A stretch of 64,000 nucleotides of DNA. Origin: UBA8752 sp002336475 (GTDB taxonomy: Bacteria > Bacteroidota > Bacteroidia > Flavobacteriales_D > Sanyastnellaceae). The notes beneath the pieces are model-generated. The model did no database searches. It was given only the letters and a program-made list of their open reading frames with translations, and had not been told where the DNA came from. The translations under genes and the position numbers were made by a program. The stretch covers positions 2,604,001 to 2,668,000 of the forward strand of contig OX044365.1 in assembly GCA_943846755.1 (NCBI GenBank), written 5' to 3'. This document shows positions 23,786 through 32,557 of the stretch, in pieces. Position 1 is the first letter of the stretch. Every line of letters begins with the position of its first letter.

Positions 23786-24106
23786 CAACGCTTTAAGCGC
23801 GCTGAGTAGGGTTTTGAATTCGGGCTCAATGGCTTTCCAATGCTCCAATAAGTCTGCTGATTCCAAGGCCATGAGCTGTGTGTCCAAGGTGACGGTACCC
23901 CACTGTTGCAGGGAGGGACTCAATGCATGCCTGACGTCTGAGACCACCTCCATGTCACCGGCATCCGAAGCCGCTTTTAGCTTGTCGAAGCCTTCGCTAA
24001 AAGTGCGAACATTCACCGCCACAAACTCTCGCCACTCCTCGGGGAATTCTCCCATAATGGACTTGAAGTAGGCGGGGTTGAATTCAGCTGAGGTGGTGCT
24101 GTTCAT
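23780..24106 (-). CDS. Hpt (histidine phosphotransfer) domain protein
   Basis: A 108-residue, probably all-helical protein with 'DVRHALSPSL' around His60, where an Hpt domain carries its phosphorylatable histidine (family pattern HxLKG). The match after the histidine is not classical. It is the last gene of the operon: its first 23 bases overlap the 3' end of the hybrid kinase gene. Context suggests it takes phosphate from the kinase's receiver domain and passes it to an unlinked response regulator, since none is encoded here. It could also act as a partner domain that modulates the kinase. Confidence 0.75.
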   Translation of the reverse strand: MNSTTSAEFNPAYFKSIMGEFPEEWREFVAVNVRTFSEGFDKLKAASDAGDMEVVSDVRHALSPSLQQWGTVTLDTQLMALESADLLEHWKAIEPEFKTLLSALKALT

Positions 24107-26744
24107 CTTTCAAATGGTCGTTTAAAAATGTCTCCAGCTGATGGGGCGTCAGTGGCTTGGTCAAAACACCTGCAAATCCGTTGCGCATGAAACGGCTGGA
24201 CTCATCTCCACCGGCATGGGCGGTAAAGGCGTAAGTGGGGGTGTTGTTGTCAAATGCATCATGTTTGAGCAGCGCCTTGTATGTTTCTACGCCATCCATT
24301 TCTGGCATTTGGATGTCCATGAGGACCAAGTCAAAGGAGCCCTGGGCGCACTGTTCGATCGCCTCCATACCCGAAGAAGCCAAGTGCAAGTCAATTCCAA
24401 GGGGCCGTGACATGGCCTTCATGACCATTTGATTCGGCGCCATATCCTCGACATAGAGCATTTTTAAGCCGCGAATATGGGGGCTTCGGGTGTCGTTTGA
24501 AGCCGCTTGTATTGGTGTATCCACCACAGGGAAGGACACGCTAAACTGGAAAGTGGAGCCTTTGTTAAGCTCACTTTTGATCTCGAGTTTGCTGCCCATG
24601 AGATCGAGCAGTTTGGAGACGATGCCGAGTCCCAAGCCTGTTCCGCCAAAACGTCGCGTAATGCCTGAATGGGCCTGCTCAAAAGCGTTGAGCACTTTTT
24701 CTTGGTTTTCCTCCGATATCCCGATGCCCGTATCTGTGACCGTCCAGAGCATGTTGAAATCGGTTCCTTTCAACCCGCCCTTGATTGTCAACTTGACTTC
24801 GCCCGTCTCGGTGAATTTGAACGCGTTGGACAGTAGGTTTTGCAACACTTGATTCAGTCGGACTCTGTCGGCCAATACGACGATGCCCTCGCACCCTTCT
24901 GATTCCTTTGAGAAGGTGACATCCTTTAATTGTTCGGTGGTGTCGACCCGTTTCAGCCCATGGATGAATTCTCCGATGTTGACTTCTGTAGGGCTGAGTT
25001 CTAGGCGCTTTGCACTGGCTTTGGAGAAGTCTAGAATGTCGTTGACCAAATCGAGCAAGTGTCGAGAGGAAGAGCGGATGTTGGCGCTGAAATCTGGGAT
25101 TTCACTGGTCCGGTCAGATTGATTCAGCAATTCTGCCAATACGATGATGCTGTGCAAAGGCGTGCGGATTTCGTGGCTGATGGTGGCCAGGAATTCGTCT
25201 TTTGTCTTTAGGGCCTGTTCCAATTGCGCTTGTGCGGCTTTGAGCTGTGAGACTTCAAAACCATAGGTCAAGAGATAGGAAGTGGGGGTGTCTGACCCCA
25301 AGGTGATGATATAGCGCCCAATGAGAAAGACCCGCGGCTTGTTCTGGTGTCGGAAGGTGTATTCGAGGGGCTGGATGTTTTCACCTTCCCAAATGCGTTG
25401 GTCCAGTTCGGCCGATTCTTCGACCCATTCGGTTTCAAACACTTCGCTTTCGGTGCGGCCAATCATGTCTTCTCGGGATTTTCCGAGTACTTCTTGGGCC
25501 CGATTGTTGACGAAGGTGTACTTGAGATCGCGCTTCTTGAGGCTGATCATCAAGGGCAAACCATTCAATACTTCAGAATTGAGCTCGCGCTGATGTTCCA
25601 AATCTTGCGCCAGTTGCTTGGACTGTGTGATGTCCCGGATAAAACTGGAGAAAATCTCCTCGTTTCCAATGCGCACTGAAGTGATGTAGAGCTCGATGTC
25701 GAACTCCTCGCCATTGCGGCGCATTGCCGTGGTTTCAAAGCTTTTGTTTAACACAGGGCCTTGGCCTGTGGCATGGTATTTCGCCATCCCCTCGTTGTGT
25801 CCATGGCGGTGCACTTTGGGAATAATGAGTGCGGTTAGCGACTGACCAATGGCTTCTTCGCGGCTCCATCCGAAAATCATCTCGGCTTTGCGGTTCCATT
25901 CGACAATGAGCGATTCTCCATTGGCGATGACCATGGCGTCCAGTGCAGATTCAATGACACTTCCAAAAAGATTGCGGCTGTCTTGTAACTCGTCGAGGGT
26001 TTTCCGCAGGTCTTTCGTTTGTCGCTTGATTTCATTTTCCATGCCTTTGGTCAAGGTCATGTTGGTGTTGCGCTGTTCGAGAAGTCCGGACCGAAGCCCT
26101 TCGAGAGCGAGGTTCAATGAACGCAGTTCTCGAATTTTGGAGTTGTTCTCAACGGGTTTTTTCAACTCGCCTTGGCGAATGAGTTCTGCTACTTTCTGCA
26201 CTGCATTTAAGGGCCGGGAAACCCTGGCGATGAGGAAGAAGTACATGAGGGTGACTGCCAGCAGCACCAAGCCCAAGGCGATTTGCAAAGGGAAGTTTAG
26301 GCGTGCGAGTTCGCTGTCTATGAAGGCTTCTGAGCCCATCACGACCACCTGTCCTTTGAAGGTGCCACCGTCAAACGGTGCCATGACCAAGAGGGGGTTG
26401 TCCTTTGCCGCTTCGAGCGTGGCTTCCGTTACATTGGGGGGGTTGGAGGCCACCAATGAAGACATCCCGCCAGACTCCAAGATCAATGCGGCAAATTCTA
26501 GGCTCGGTCTGTCGCTGGCACCTTGGAAGATTTCGTTCAGATTGCTCCAGTCATCGTACTGGCCTGCAACGCTGATGTTGTCGGCCATCACCTTGACGAC
26601 TTCACCGAGTTCCGCAAGTTGAAACTCCCTCAAGGTCCTGGCTTGCTGACGCGGAATGTAGAAGCCCACCGTAAAAGTGAGCAGCAGGCCCATCAGCATG
26701 AAGGGCCCCCAAATCCGAGCAATCAGGGAATTTAGAAAGGTCAT
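24084..26744 (-). CDS. Hybrid sensor histidine kinase (periplasmic sensor, HAMP, 2xPAS, HisKA, HATPase, receiver)
   Basis: 886 residues. Transmembrane helix 1 is about residues 10-30, a periplasmic sensing region about 32-150, transmembrane helix 2 about 152-174, then a HAMP/coiled-coil segment to about 255. PAS 1 covers about 256-375 and PAS 2 about 390-500. The HisKA dimerisation helix has 'SHEIRTPLH' with phosphoacceptor His524. The ATPase domain has the N box (about 631-645), 'DTGIGI' and 'GGTGLGLGI'. The C-terminal receiver shows 'VED' acidic residues (766-767), phosphoacceptor Asp810 in 'VLMDIQMPEMDG' and Lys863. Its ATG overlaps the stop of the upstream binding-protein gene (ATGA), so the two are translationally coupled. 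The receiver and the following Hpt gene imply a multistep phosphorelay. Confidence 0.95.
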   Translation of the reverse strand: MTFLNSLIARIWGPFMLMGLLLTFTVGFYIPRQQARTLREFQLAELGEVVKVMADNISVAGQYDDWSNLNEIFQGASDRPSLEFAALILESGGMSSLVASNPPNVTEATLEAAKDNPLLVMAPFDGGTFKGQVVVMGSEAFIDSELARLNFPLQIALGLVLLAVTLMYFFLIARVSRPLNAVQKVAELIRQGELKKPVENNSKIRELRSLNLALEGLRSGLLEQRNTNMTLTKGMENEIKRQTKDLRKTLDELQDSRNLFGSVIESALDAMVIANGESLIVEWNRKAEMIFGWSREEAIGQSLTALIIPKVHRHGHNEGMAKYHATGQGPVLNKSFETTAMRRNGEEFDIELYITSVRIGNEEIFSSFIRDITQSKQLAQDLEHQRELNSEVLNGLPLMISLKKRDLKYTFVNNRAQEVLGKSREDMIGRTESEVFETEWVEESAELDQRIWEGENIQPLEYTFRHQNKPRVFLIGRYIITLGSDTPTSYLLTYGFEVSQLKAAQAQLEQALKTKDEFLATISHEIRTPLHSIIVLAELLNQSDRTSEIPDFSANIRSSSRHLLDLVNDILDFSKASAKRLELSPTEVNIGEFIHGLKRVDTTEQLKDVTFSKESEGCEGIVVLADRVRLNQVLQNLLSNAFKFTETGEVKLTIKGGLKGTDFNMLWTVTDTGIGISEENQEKVLNAFEQAHSGITRRFGGTGLGLGIVSKLLDLMGSKLEIKSELNKGSTFQFSVSFPVVDTPIQAASNDTRSPHIRGLKMLYVEDMAPNQMVMKAMSRPLGIDLHLASSGMEAIEQCAQGSFDLVLMDIQMPEMDGVETYKALLKHDAFDNNTPTYAFTAHAGGDESSRFMRNGFAGVLTKPLTPHQLETFLNDHLKDEQHHLS

Positions 26745-27154
26745 TTCACCTCGATCACCAGTTCAGCAGGAGCTGCAGTATCGTAGAGAATGCCTATCGC
26801 GCCAGGGTGTTCTTGAACGTAGGTGACGACTTCTGATTCGTCTTTCAAGAAAACAGGAGCATTCGCTCTGCCCTGAAATACAAGGGAAAGCCAGTGTTTT
26901 TGGAATTCAAAGCCATCTGAATCCAATGCCCATTGTGCCGTCAGCTCAAACCCTTTGGAATTGCTTGAGGTCAAAACAACGGTGACGGGATTTTGATTGT
27001 TCCAAATCGATTTGTTCCCGCGGAAGACGCTTTGAAGTGCCTCGTCTGACATCTTGGTTGTGCCCAAATCTTTGCCAATAGGCGTTCCTGACTGCCCCAG
27101 TGAAACCATGGACAGCCCGAGTAGCAATATTGCAAGTAGCGTTTTGTATTCCAT
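26741..27154 (-). CDS. Small secreted PstS-like (PBP superfamily) binding protein
   Basis: I chose the ATG at 27154 because it overlaps the stop of the preceding porin frame as TGATG and puts a clean signal peptide (through 'VSLGQ') at the N-terminus. This gives 137 residues. The rest matches the one-domain PstS-like proteins often labelled 'phosphate ABC transporter substrate-binding': 'MSDEALQSVFRGNKSIWNN' in part, a Ser/Asn-rich loop, and 'VQEHPGAIGIL'. Full-length PstS has two lobes and over 300 residues, so this is not a transport receptor by itself. It lies between a porin-like gene and a hybrid kinase gene, overlapping both, which suggests a periplasmic ligand sensor for the kinase. 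Confidence 0.8.
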   Translation of the reverse strand: MEYKTLLAILLLGLSMVSLGQSGTPIGKDLGTTKMSDEALQSVFRGNKSIWNNQNPVTVVLTSSNSKGFELTAQWALDSDGFEFQKHWLSLVFQGRANAPVFLKDESEVVTYVQEHPGAIGILYDTAAPAELVIEVK

Positions 27155-27591
27155 CAATACAGGCAATAGGCTATGCGCAACTTGATTTCCCATTTGTCAT
27201 CGGCGGGAACCTCATACCCAGCCAGGCCGGTATAGCGCTCAAACTGCACTTGACTCCTTACCAATGCGCTGAAATCATGGCTCCAACCGAAACCAAACTT
27301 GGTGAGTTTGTTGGACTTTAAGTGGAGGTCTGCTTCTGACACATTGGAAATGTCTAACAAGCCATAGATCCGGTCCAACTTGCTGACTTTCCTGCCTGCA
27401 TAGGCATAAAAGGTGGTATTGTCTGATCTTCCTAAGCTGTCCAGCACCGAAACCAAGTCGGGGTCATTGGTGTCACTCAGGCTGTTGCGGTTCCATGTGG
27501 TTTCAAGCAGTGTTTCCCATTTCCCACGGTTCCCGTAAAAGCTGAAGCAGTAGAGTTCGAAATTGAGGTCAACGGGGGTACCAATTGGCAT
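27154..27591 (-). CDS. Porin-like outer-membrane barrel, C-terminal part (frameshifted)
   Basis: Continues the barrel in the frame offset by one base. It holds more amphipathic strands and ends with an aromatic-rich strand closing in 'IAYCLY', the sort of C-terminal strand used for outer-membrane insertion. The ATG at 27591 arises inside the frameshift overlap and is probably not a real start. The stop overlaps the start of the PstS-like gene (TGATG), which indicates that in the functional gene this frame is translated through to the end. Confidence 0.75.
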   Translation of the reverse strand: MPIGTPVDLNFELYCFSFYGNRGKWETLLETTWNRNSLSDTNDPDLVSVLDSLGRSDNTTFYAYAGRKVSKLDRIYGLLDISNVSEADLHLKSNKLTKFGFGWSHDFSALVRSQVQFERYTGLAGYEVPADDKWEIKLRIAYCLY

Positions 27592-28288
27592 CGCCCATGG
27601 TGTAATGGAAAGTGCTCGAATGTCCCGAGTGGGAGCCTGTCGAGTTTTCTTTGATCAGGTCCCGATATGCACTCAGCCCTATCCTCATGCCTTCTTTTGG
27701 CTTGATGTGAACGGCTGCGGTGAGGGACTTTTGAAGGGACCCGTCTGAGATGTCAGTGGAGCTCATGCCATTGCCAATCACGAGGTCGTACCCCAGGTTG
27801 ATGCCTCCGATGTTTTGGCCCTGCAGTCGCAGGCCGAGGGTATGAATGGGTATGGCTGTTCCAAAGGACCGCGGTCGGTCTATGGTTGGGAAGAACAGCC
27901 TGCCGTGGTGGTAGACATCGTTCCAATAATTGACGGGCGTATGCATCTTTCCCACGATAATGGACAGCCACTCGCGGTGTTGATATTTGAGCCGGGCACG
28001 TTCAATGCTCACCTTAAACCCTGAACTGCTGTGCCCCATCCCACCTGTTGGAGCTACAACCGTCTCACTCAGAAAGGAGATCCGTGGGGTGATTTTGCTG
28101 ACTACAAAGAAATCGTGCTCACCCAAGCTGAAATCGCTCTGCCAATCGTTCTCAATGATTTCCGCAGTCGAGGTGAGGTGGCCGAACATCTGGAACTGGG
28201 TCACAGGTTCTTGTGCCTGCACATGAGCCCCGTTGAACAGCAGCATGCCCATAAAGGCTGCGCAAAGCGAAATAGCGCCTCTTATCAT
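27569..28288 (-). CDS. Porin-like outer-membrane barrel, N-terminal part (frameshifted)
   Basis: Encodes a signal peptide (cut near 'VQAQ') and alternating beta strands typical of a barrel. 'GHLTSTAEI', 'PRISFLSE', 'ERARLKYQHREWLSIIVGKMHTPV' in pieces and 'IGINLGYDLVIGNG'-like strands are visible. The frame stops at 27569 shortly after 'DANWYPR'. Skipping one base at the preceding TAC CCC C continues as 'DANWYPVDLNFELY' in the next frame, a natural barrel strand. The intact gene would be 27154-28288, about 377 residues. It heads the operon with the PstS-like protein, hybrid kinase and Hpt gene. Confidence 0.8.
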   Translation of the reverse strand: MIRGAISLCAAFMGMLLFNGAHVQAQEPVTQFQMFGHLTSTAEIIENDWQSDFSLGEHDFFVVSKITPRISFLSETVVAPTGGMGHSSSGFKVSIERARLKYQHREWLSIIVGKMHTPVNYWNDVYHHGRLFFPTIDRPRSFGTAIPIHTLGLRLQGQNIGGINLGYDLVIGNGMSSTDISDGSLQKSLTAAVHIKPKEGMRIGLSAYRDLIKENSTGSHSGHSSTFHYTMGDANWYPR

Positions 28289-28292
28289 ATCT

Positions 28293-28300
28293 TAAAAATA
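28293..28300 (-). promoter_or_regulatory. Candidate promoter box of the porin/kinase operon
   Basis: TATTTTTA on the minus strand, one mismatch to TAnnTTTG, ends five bases before the operon's first ATG. Transcription from it would be essentially leaderless. No clear TTTG -33 element is visible. Confidence 0.3.
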
Positions 28301-28487
28301 CGACGTGATGGACGTGGGAATAATCTTGTTTTTGCTGAGGTATCAACGGTGGGCTGCTCAATGTCAACTCAAGCAAGAAATTGTCTCTGTAACACGTGCA
28401 AGGTTGACATGGGTCGGGCTTGGCATGGCCTCGTTGAGGCATGGCCAGCGCCTGCAGGCTCCTTGAAATCCCCCGATGACTGAGGAT

Positions 28488-29327
28488 TTAATGGCCTTGC
28501 GATGAAGAAGAGGTCGGCACGCTGCGGTTGAAGGGCAGCCCCATTTGGTAACGGATGTTGTCGCTCTTTTCGGAATCGGTGATGTCGAGTCCGTAGACCA
28601 CTTCTGAAGTATCGCCGTAAACGAAGGTGCCGAACAGCCGGTCCCAGATGCTCAGCACGTTGCCGTAGTTGCGGTCCGTCCACGGCACCTCGTGGTGGTG
28701 GTGGAACTTGTGGAGGTTGGGCGTCACCACGATCCAGCTCAGCGCCTTGTCCAGCCCCAGTGGCAGCGCCACGTTGCTGTGGTTCCAGTAGGTGAAGAAG
28801 ACGGTCACGATGCGGTAGAACCCGTAGAACGCCACTGGCGCCCCGGTCACGATCACGCCGATGAGCGCAAACGTCTCGCGGCAGATGAAGTCAATGGGGT
28901 GGTGGCGCGTCCCGGTCGTCACGTCCACATGGGTGTCGCTGTGGTGCACCATGTGCAGCCGCCACATCCATTTCCAGTTGTGCAGCAGGTAGTGGACCGT
29001 GTACTGGGCAATGAGGTCCAGCGTCATCACCGTCACCAGCAACTGCAGCCACAGCGGCATGGCCACCCAATGCAGCAGCCCAAACCCGGTCGCCGCCGTC
29101 CACTCGAACAGCCCCACGGCCGCCGCCCCAAAGGCCACGTTGATCACCATGGTGGTGGCCAGGAACGTCAGGTTGGTGCGCGTGTGCTTCCAACTGCGGA
29201 ACCCGCCGCGGAACAAGGGCCGCACCGACTCCACAATGAGGTTGGCCGACATGCACACGACGATCCACCCCAGCTTCTGCCAGGCCGGCATCGCCTCAAA
29301 AAACGAAAGGAACTCCTCCAAACTCAT
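28488..29327 (-). CDS. Sterol desaturase / fatty acid hydroxylase superfamily membrane protein
   Basis: 279 residues with about four hydrophobic helices and the three histidine clusters that bind the di-iron centre: 'HYLLH', 'HMVHH' and 'HKFHHHH', plus 'NHSN'. The family uses O2 to hydroxylate or desaturate lipid-like substrates at the membrane. Bacteroidota members act on sphingolipids, carotenoids or fatty acids, and the substrate here cannot be read from sequence. The gene stands alone, 199 bp from the porin operon and 69 bp from the next gene. Its G+C content is visibly higher than that of its neighbours. Confidence 0.92.
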   Translation of the reverse strand: MSLEEFLSFFEAMPAWQKLGWIVVCMSANLIVESVRPLFRGGFRSWKHTRTNLTFLATTMVINVAFGAAAVGLFEWTAATGFGLLHWVAMPLWLQLLVTVMTLDLIAQYTVHYLLHNWKWMWRLHMVHHSDTHVDVTTGTRHHPIDFICRETFALIGVIVTGAPVAFYGFYRIVTVFFTYWNHSNVALPLGLDKALSWIVVTPNLHKFHHHHEVPWTDRNYGNVLSIWDRLFGTFVYGDTSEVVYGLDITDSEKSDNIRYQMGLPFNRSVPTSSSSQGH

Positions 29328-29396
29328 GCCCCCAAACTACGCCACTCCCTCAACTCTCCGCCCCACGAGGTCCACCACCGCTCCCAAGGCCAGCCC

Positions 29397-32300
29397 TCAG
29401 TCCTTCACGCACCGCACGGACATACCATTGGTATGGGCGTAATGAGGGGTTAGATATTCTAACTCCGTGCTGAAGGCCCAGGCATAGGAGCGGCCGGTGC
29501 TGTAGCTGGTGCTCGTCCACCAGTAGCCATTGGTCAATAGATGAGCGAATTCTCCCCAGTAAGGGTGGTATGGGGTGTAATGGTACCCAGCTGGCTTCGC
29601 ATTAAATCCAAATGCGTCGACTCCGTTGCTCGCTGAAGCCCAGCCATTGGTGGATTTGAGCGCTACTGCTTCATTGCCGTTGAAACCATTTTCGGTAGCA
29701 AAGTCCATTAGTTCTTGCCATTCAGTGAATGAGCCCAAGTGCCAACTTGTAGGACATATTCCAAGTCCGTTGAATATCGCGTCTCCCGCATATAGGAGTC
29801 CATAATTGTCAGTGTTTGATGGATCATTGTTGAAAGGAACAGCTGAAGTAGCATCGATTGAGCTTCCGTCCGAATAGGATGTTGTTTTGAGGTTCTCTGC
29901 AAACCAACATTGGTCGCCGATCTCGACGATGGCGTAATCGTGGCCGTGGTAGGTGACGTGATCTTGGCCGGCGCAGGGACCTGACGCCTCTGCGGCACCA
30001 TTTCCTTCGCAAGCGGACAGGAGGCTGTCCAGTGTGGCATTCTGTTCGACAAGGGCAGCGTAGCCGTTCGCCAATTCCTGAAGGTTCATCAGCGTACAAG
30101 CCGCGTCAACCGCATCCGGCGCGTCAACAACACAGGTGGCCAAGTAGGCATCCCATGTCGTGCCCGTTCCGCAGCAACCGGGCCCCGGACAGCAGGAGTA
30201 GTCACATGAGCCATCATCCGCTTCCGCAATTGCGCTGTAATTGCAGGCCTCGGGATCCATGCAGCCGTCGTAAGTGCAGGCCCCCCCGGTGCAGGACGCT
30301 TCAGGGGCATAGTTCGTGGCCTCTGGGTCACCGCATTCCAATTCCGCAACGGTGATGATCACACTCTGGCTGCAACCTGAATCCCCTGAAGTGGCCGTGA
30401 TGGTGATGCTTTCATCGGCCACAACCATCAAAGTGTCTTGTGTTGAGCCATTTTGCCATGTGATGGTGTCCTCCGATTCGGAGGCTACTTCACTACCGGC
30501 AGCCATCGGGATCATCCATTCCGGCAATAGCGAAAGGTCGCATCCCATGTTGGTCCCGTTTTCACCAGCGCCGATGCAGGGTGAGCCAGTTGAGAGGCTG
30601 AAATCTAGGTTGTCTGCATCCACAAAGAGAGGGTCTCCACTGATGTTTCCATTCCCGCTGATTCCTTCTCCAAGGCTGAAATAGAAATTGACGATGCTTT
30701 GATTTCCTGATACATGATGTCGAGCAGGTCCTCCATTGTAAAGGATGCAGCTGCGCACGTCTCCTTTATGATCATACCAGCTCGAGCTGTAGTAGACTCC
30801 GGAGTTATTGAAAAAGGTGCAATGGTCAATGGTGTTGAGACCAGACCAATTGGTGCCGAGATAAGTAATGGCATTCGTGGGAGCCGTGTTGTCAATGAAC
30901 AGGCAATTCTCAGCTCTTTTGCCATGATCCAGCCTGAGGATATAGCTGGATCCTACATTCCGGAACCAGCTGCAATTCCGGTACTCTTGGGCGGGATTTG
31001 CGACATGGCCATTGCCGTGATGAATGCCGGAGTTGTCCATGAAAAGGCTATTGTGGCAGTAAAACGACTTTTTGCTCGCCGAAATGCCTCCACCGAGGTT
31101 ATTCTTGAAGACGCAGGACTCTACGCCACTCTGTGGTCCACTCGTTTCCGTATCCCCGAATTGAATGGCAGTTCCAGGGACATCTCCAGTTCGTTTGCAT
31201 TCCGAAATGATACAGTGTTGGATGAGCAGTCCAGAATTGTCCTCCACGAAGAATGCCGTTCCGTAATTTGTTGGTGATGAGGTCGGAAGACCCCGGGTAA
31301 TGTGGAGTCCTTGGATGATGGTGTTCATTGACTCACCAGAGTTGGCGATGAAGCCGCGATCGAGGTGCTCGCAGTCGATGATGGTCACCTCAGGCCCTTC
31401 TGCAGATTGAATGGTGATGGACTTGCCGAGTGGGCTAAGGTTGCGGTTGCCTGTACCCGTGTAAGTCCCTGGAAGGATGGTCACAACATCGCCATTGCTG
31501 GCCTGATTGATGGCGGCTTGAATTGTCCCGAATGGGCTGGCTTCCGAACCGTTTCCGGAGGCACCGACTGAGACGAACCATTCATTGTTGCCCGTTGACT
31601 TTGCGTAAGGAAGTAAGGAAGAGGATGTGTTGGCCACGAAGAAGGCCAATGTATCTCCGGCGCACACTGTGGTGTCGGAGAGGTTTAGGCTAAACCCTTC
31701 GGCACAACTTCCGTCGTCTTCGTTGGCGTTAGGATTGTAGTTGCACGCTTCGGAGTCCATACAACCTTGGACGCACGGGGCGATGCAGGAACCGTCGTCC
31801 ACTTCTGCAGCCGAATCGTAGTTGCATGCGGTAGGATCCGTGCAGCCTTCTGGAGGGGTCAATTCCATCGCGTGGAGGTCGAGTACTTCGGATTCAGTGA
31901 GGGCGCGCGACCAGTATCCAATGTGGTCGATATCCCCAATCAGTTCGTGCCAACCGTTGCCCCGCATCCCGATGGAAACGGGCAGGCTGCTGGAGTTCAT
32001 GGCTCCCGGAGAGGAAGCGGTATTGACCAGTTGCCCATCAAGGTAAAATTGGATAGTCGATGGTGTAAAGACCCACGTGATGTGTGCCCAAGTGTTTTGA
32101 GGAATCGCAGTGCTGATTCCCGCACCCCCATTGCTTCCGATGGTCCAGCTTAGGCCTCCTCCGGGAGAATGCTCGAAACTCGAACCCCATCCGGAGGGTT
32201 CGCGTTTGCTCATGAGAAGCGAGTTTCCATTGGGTGTAGCCGACGGGTTATTCTGCCATCGATACAGCGCGGTAAGGGTATACGAGCTAGCGTTCCAGAG

Positions 32301-32546
32301 GCTGTTGTGGGGAATCAACACTTGAGCGTCTCCATTGAAGTGTGCGGCTTCGTTGGATTCGCCAGATGCCCCAGTGGTGAAGGTCACATTCGACATTGAG
32401 CCGTTCTGGCCGTTCATGCTGGCATCATCGGCGTTGCCGTTGAAGGGATACCACGCGACGAGGCCGTCGGTGGGAACGTAGGAGGGTACTTGGGCGGCGA
32501 GGCTGACGCTGAGGAGCAGGGCGAAGGGTAGCAGGAAGCGGCGCAT
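29397..32546 (-). CDS. Secreted LamG / Cys-repeat / beta-helix / FISUMP protein
   Basis: I placed the start at the ATG at 32546, which begins the signal peptide 'MRRFLLPFALLLSVSLAAQ'. The earlier in-frame start lies in the upstream gene. The ~1,049 residues comprise an N-terminal LamG-like sandwich ('GLVAWYPFNGNADD'), two 'GC.DP/S.ACNY' repeats and a right-handed beta-helix (DUF1565-like, 'FGTIQAAINQASNGDVV'). Another Cys-repeat block and a coiled linker follow. The C-terminus is a FISUMP domain ('EIGDQCWFAENLKT', 'GWHL', 'GYWWTSTSYS') ending in 'VRCVKD'. No enzyme motif is evident. It lies 11 bases after a paralogous gene of the same architecture. Confidence 0.92.
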   Translation of the reverse strand: MRRFLLPFALLLSVSLAAQVPSYVPTDGLVAWYPFNGNADDASMNGQNGSMSNVTFTTGASGESNEAAHFNGDAQVLIPHNSLWNASSYTLTALYRWQNNPSATPNGNSLLMSKREPSGWGSSFEHSPGGGLSWTIGSNGGAGISTAIPQNTWAHITWVFTPSTIQFYLDGQLVNTASSPGAMNSSSLPVSIGMRGNGWHELIGDIDHIGYWSRALTESEVLDLHAMELTPPEGCTDPTACNYDSAAEVDDGSCIAPCVQGCMDSEACNYNPNANEDDGSCAEGFSLNLSDTTVCAGDTLAFFVANTSSSLLPYAKSTGNNEWFVSVGASGNGSEASPFGTIQAAINQASNGDVVTILPGTYTGTGNRNLSPLGKSITIQSAEGPEVTIIDCEHLDRGFIANSGESMNTIIQGLHITRGLPTSSPTNYGTAFFVEDNSGLLIQHCIISECKRTGDVPGTAIQFGDTETSGPQSGVESCVFKNNLGGGISASKKSFYCHNSLFMDNSGIHHGNGHVANPAQEYRNCSWFRNVGSSYILRLDHGKRAENCLFIDNTAPTNAITYLGTNWSGLNTIDHCTFFNNSGVYYSSSWYDHKGDVRSCILYNGGPARHHVSGNQSIVNFYFSLGEGISGNGNISGDPLFVDADNLDFSLSTGSPCIGAGENGTNMGCDLSLLPEWMIPMAAGSEVASESEDTITWQNGSTQDTLMVVADESITITATSGDSGCSQSVIITVAELECGDPEATNYAPEASCTGGACTYDGCMDPEACNYSAIAEADDGSCDYSCCPGPGCCGTGTTWDAYLATCVVDAPDAVDAACTLMNLQELANGYAALVEQNATLDSLLSACEGNGAAEASGPCAGQDHVTYHGHDYAIVEIGDQCWFAENLKTTSYSDGSSIDATSAVPFNNDPSNTDNYGLLYAGDAIFNGLGICPTSWHLGSFTEWQELMDFATENGFNGNEAVALKSTNGWASASNGVDAFGFNAKPAGYHYTPYHPYWGEFAHLLTNGYWWTSTSYSTGRSYAWAFSTELEYLTPHYAHTNGMSVRCVKD

Positions 32547-32557
32547 GGTGGCGGAAT

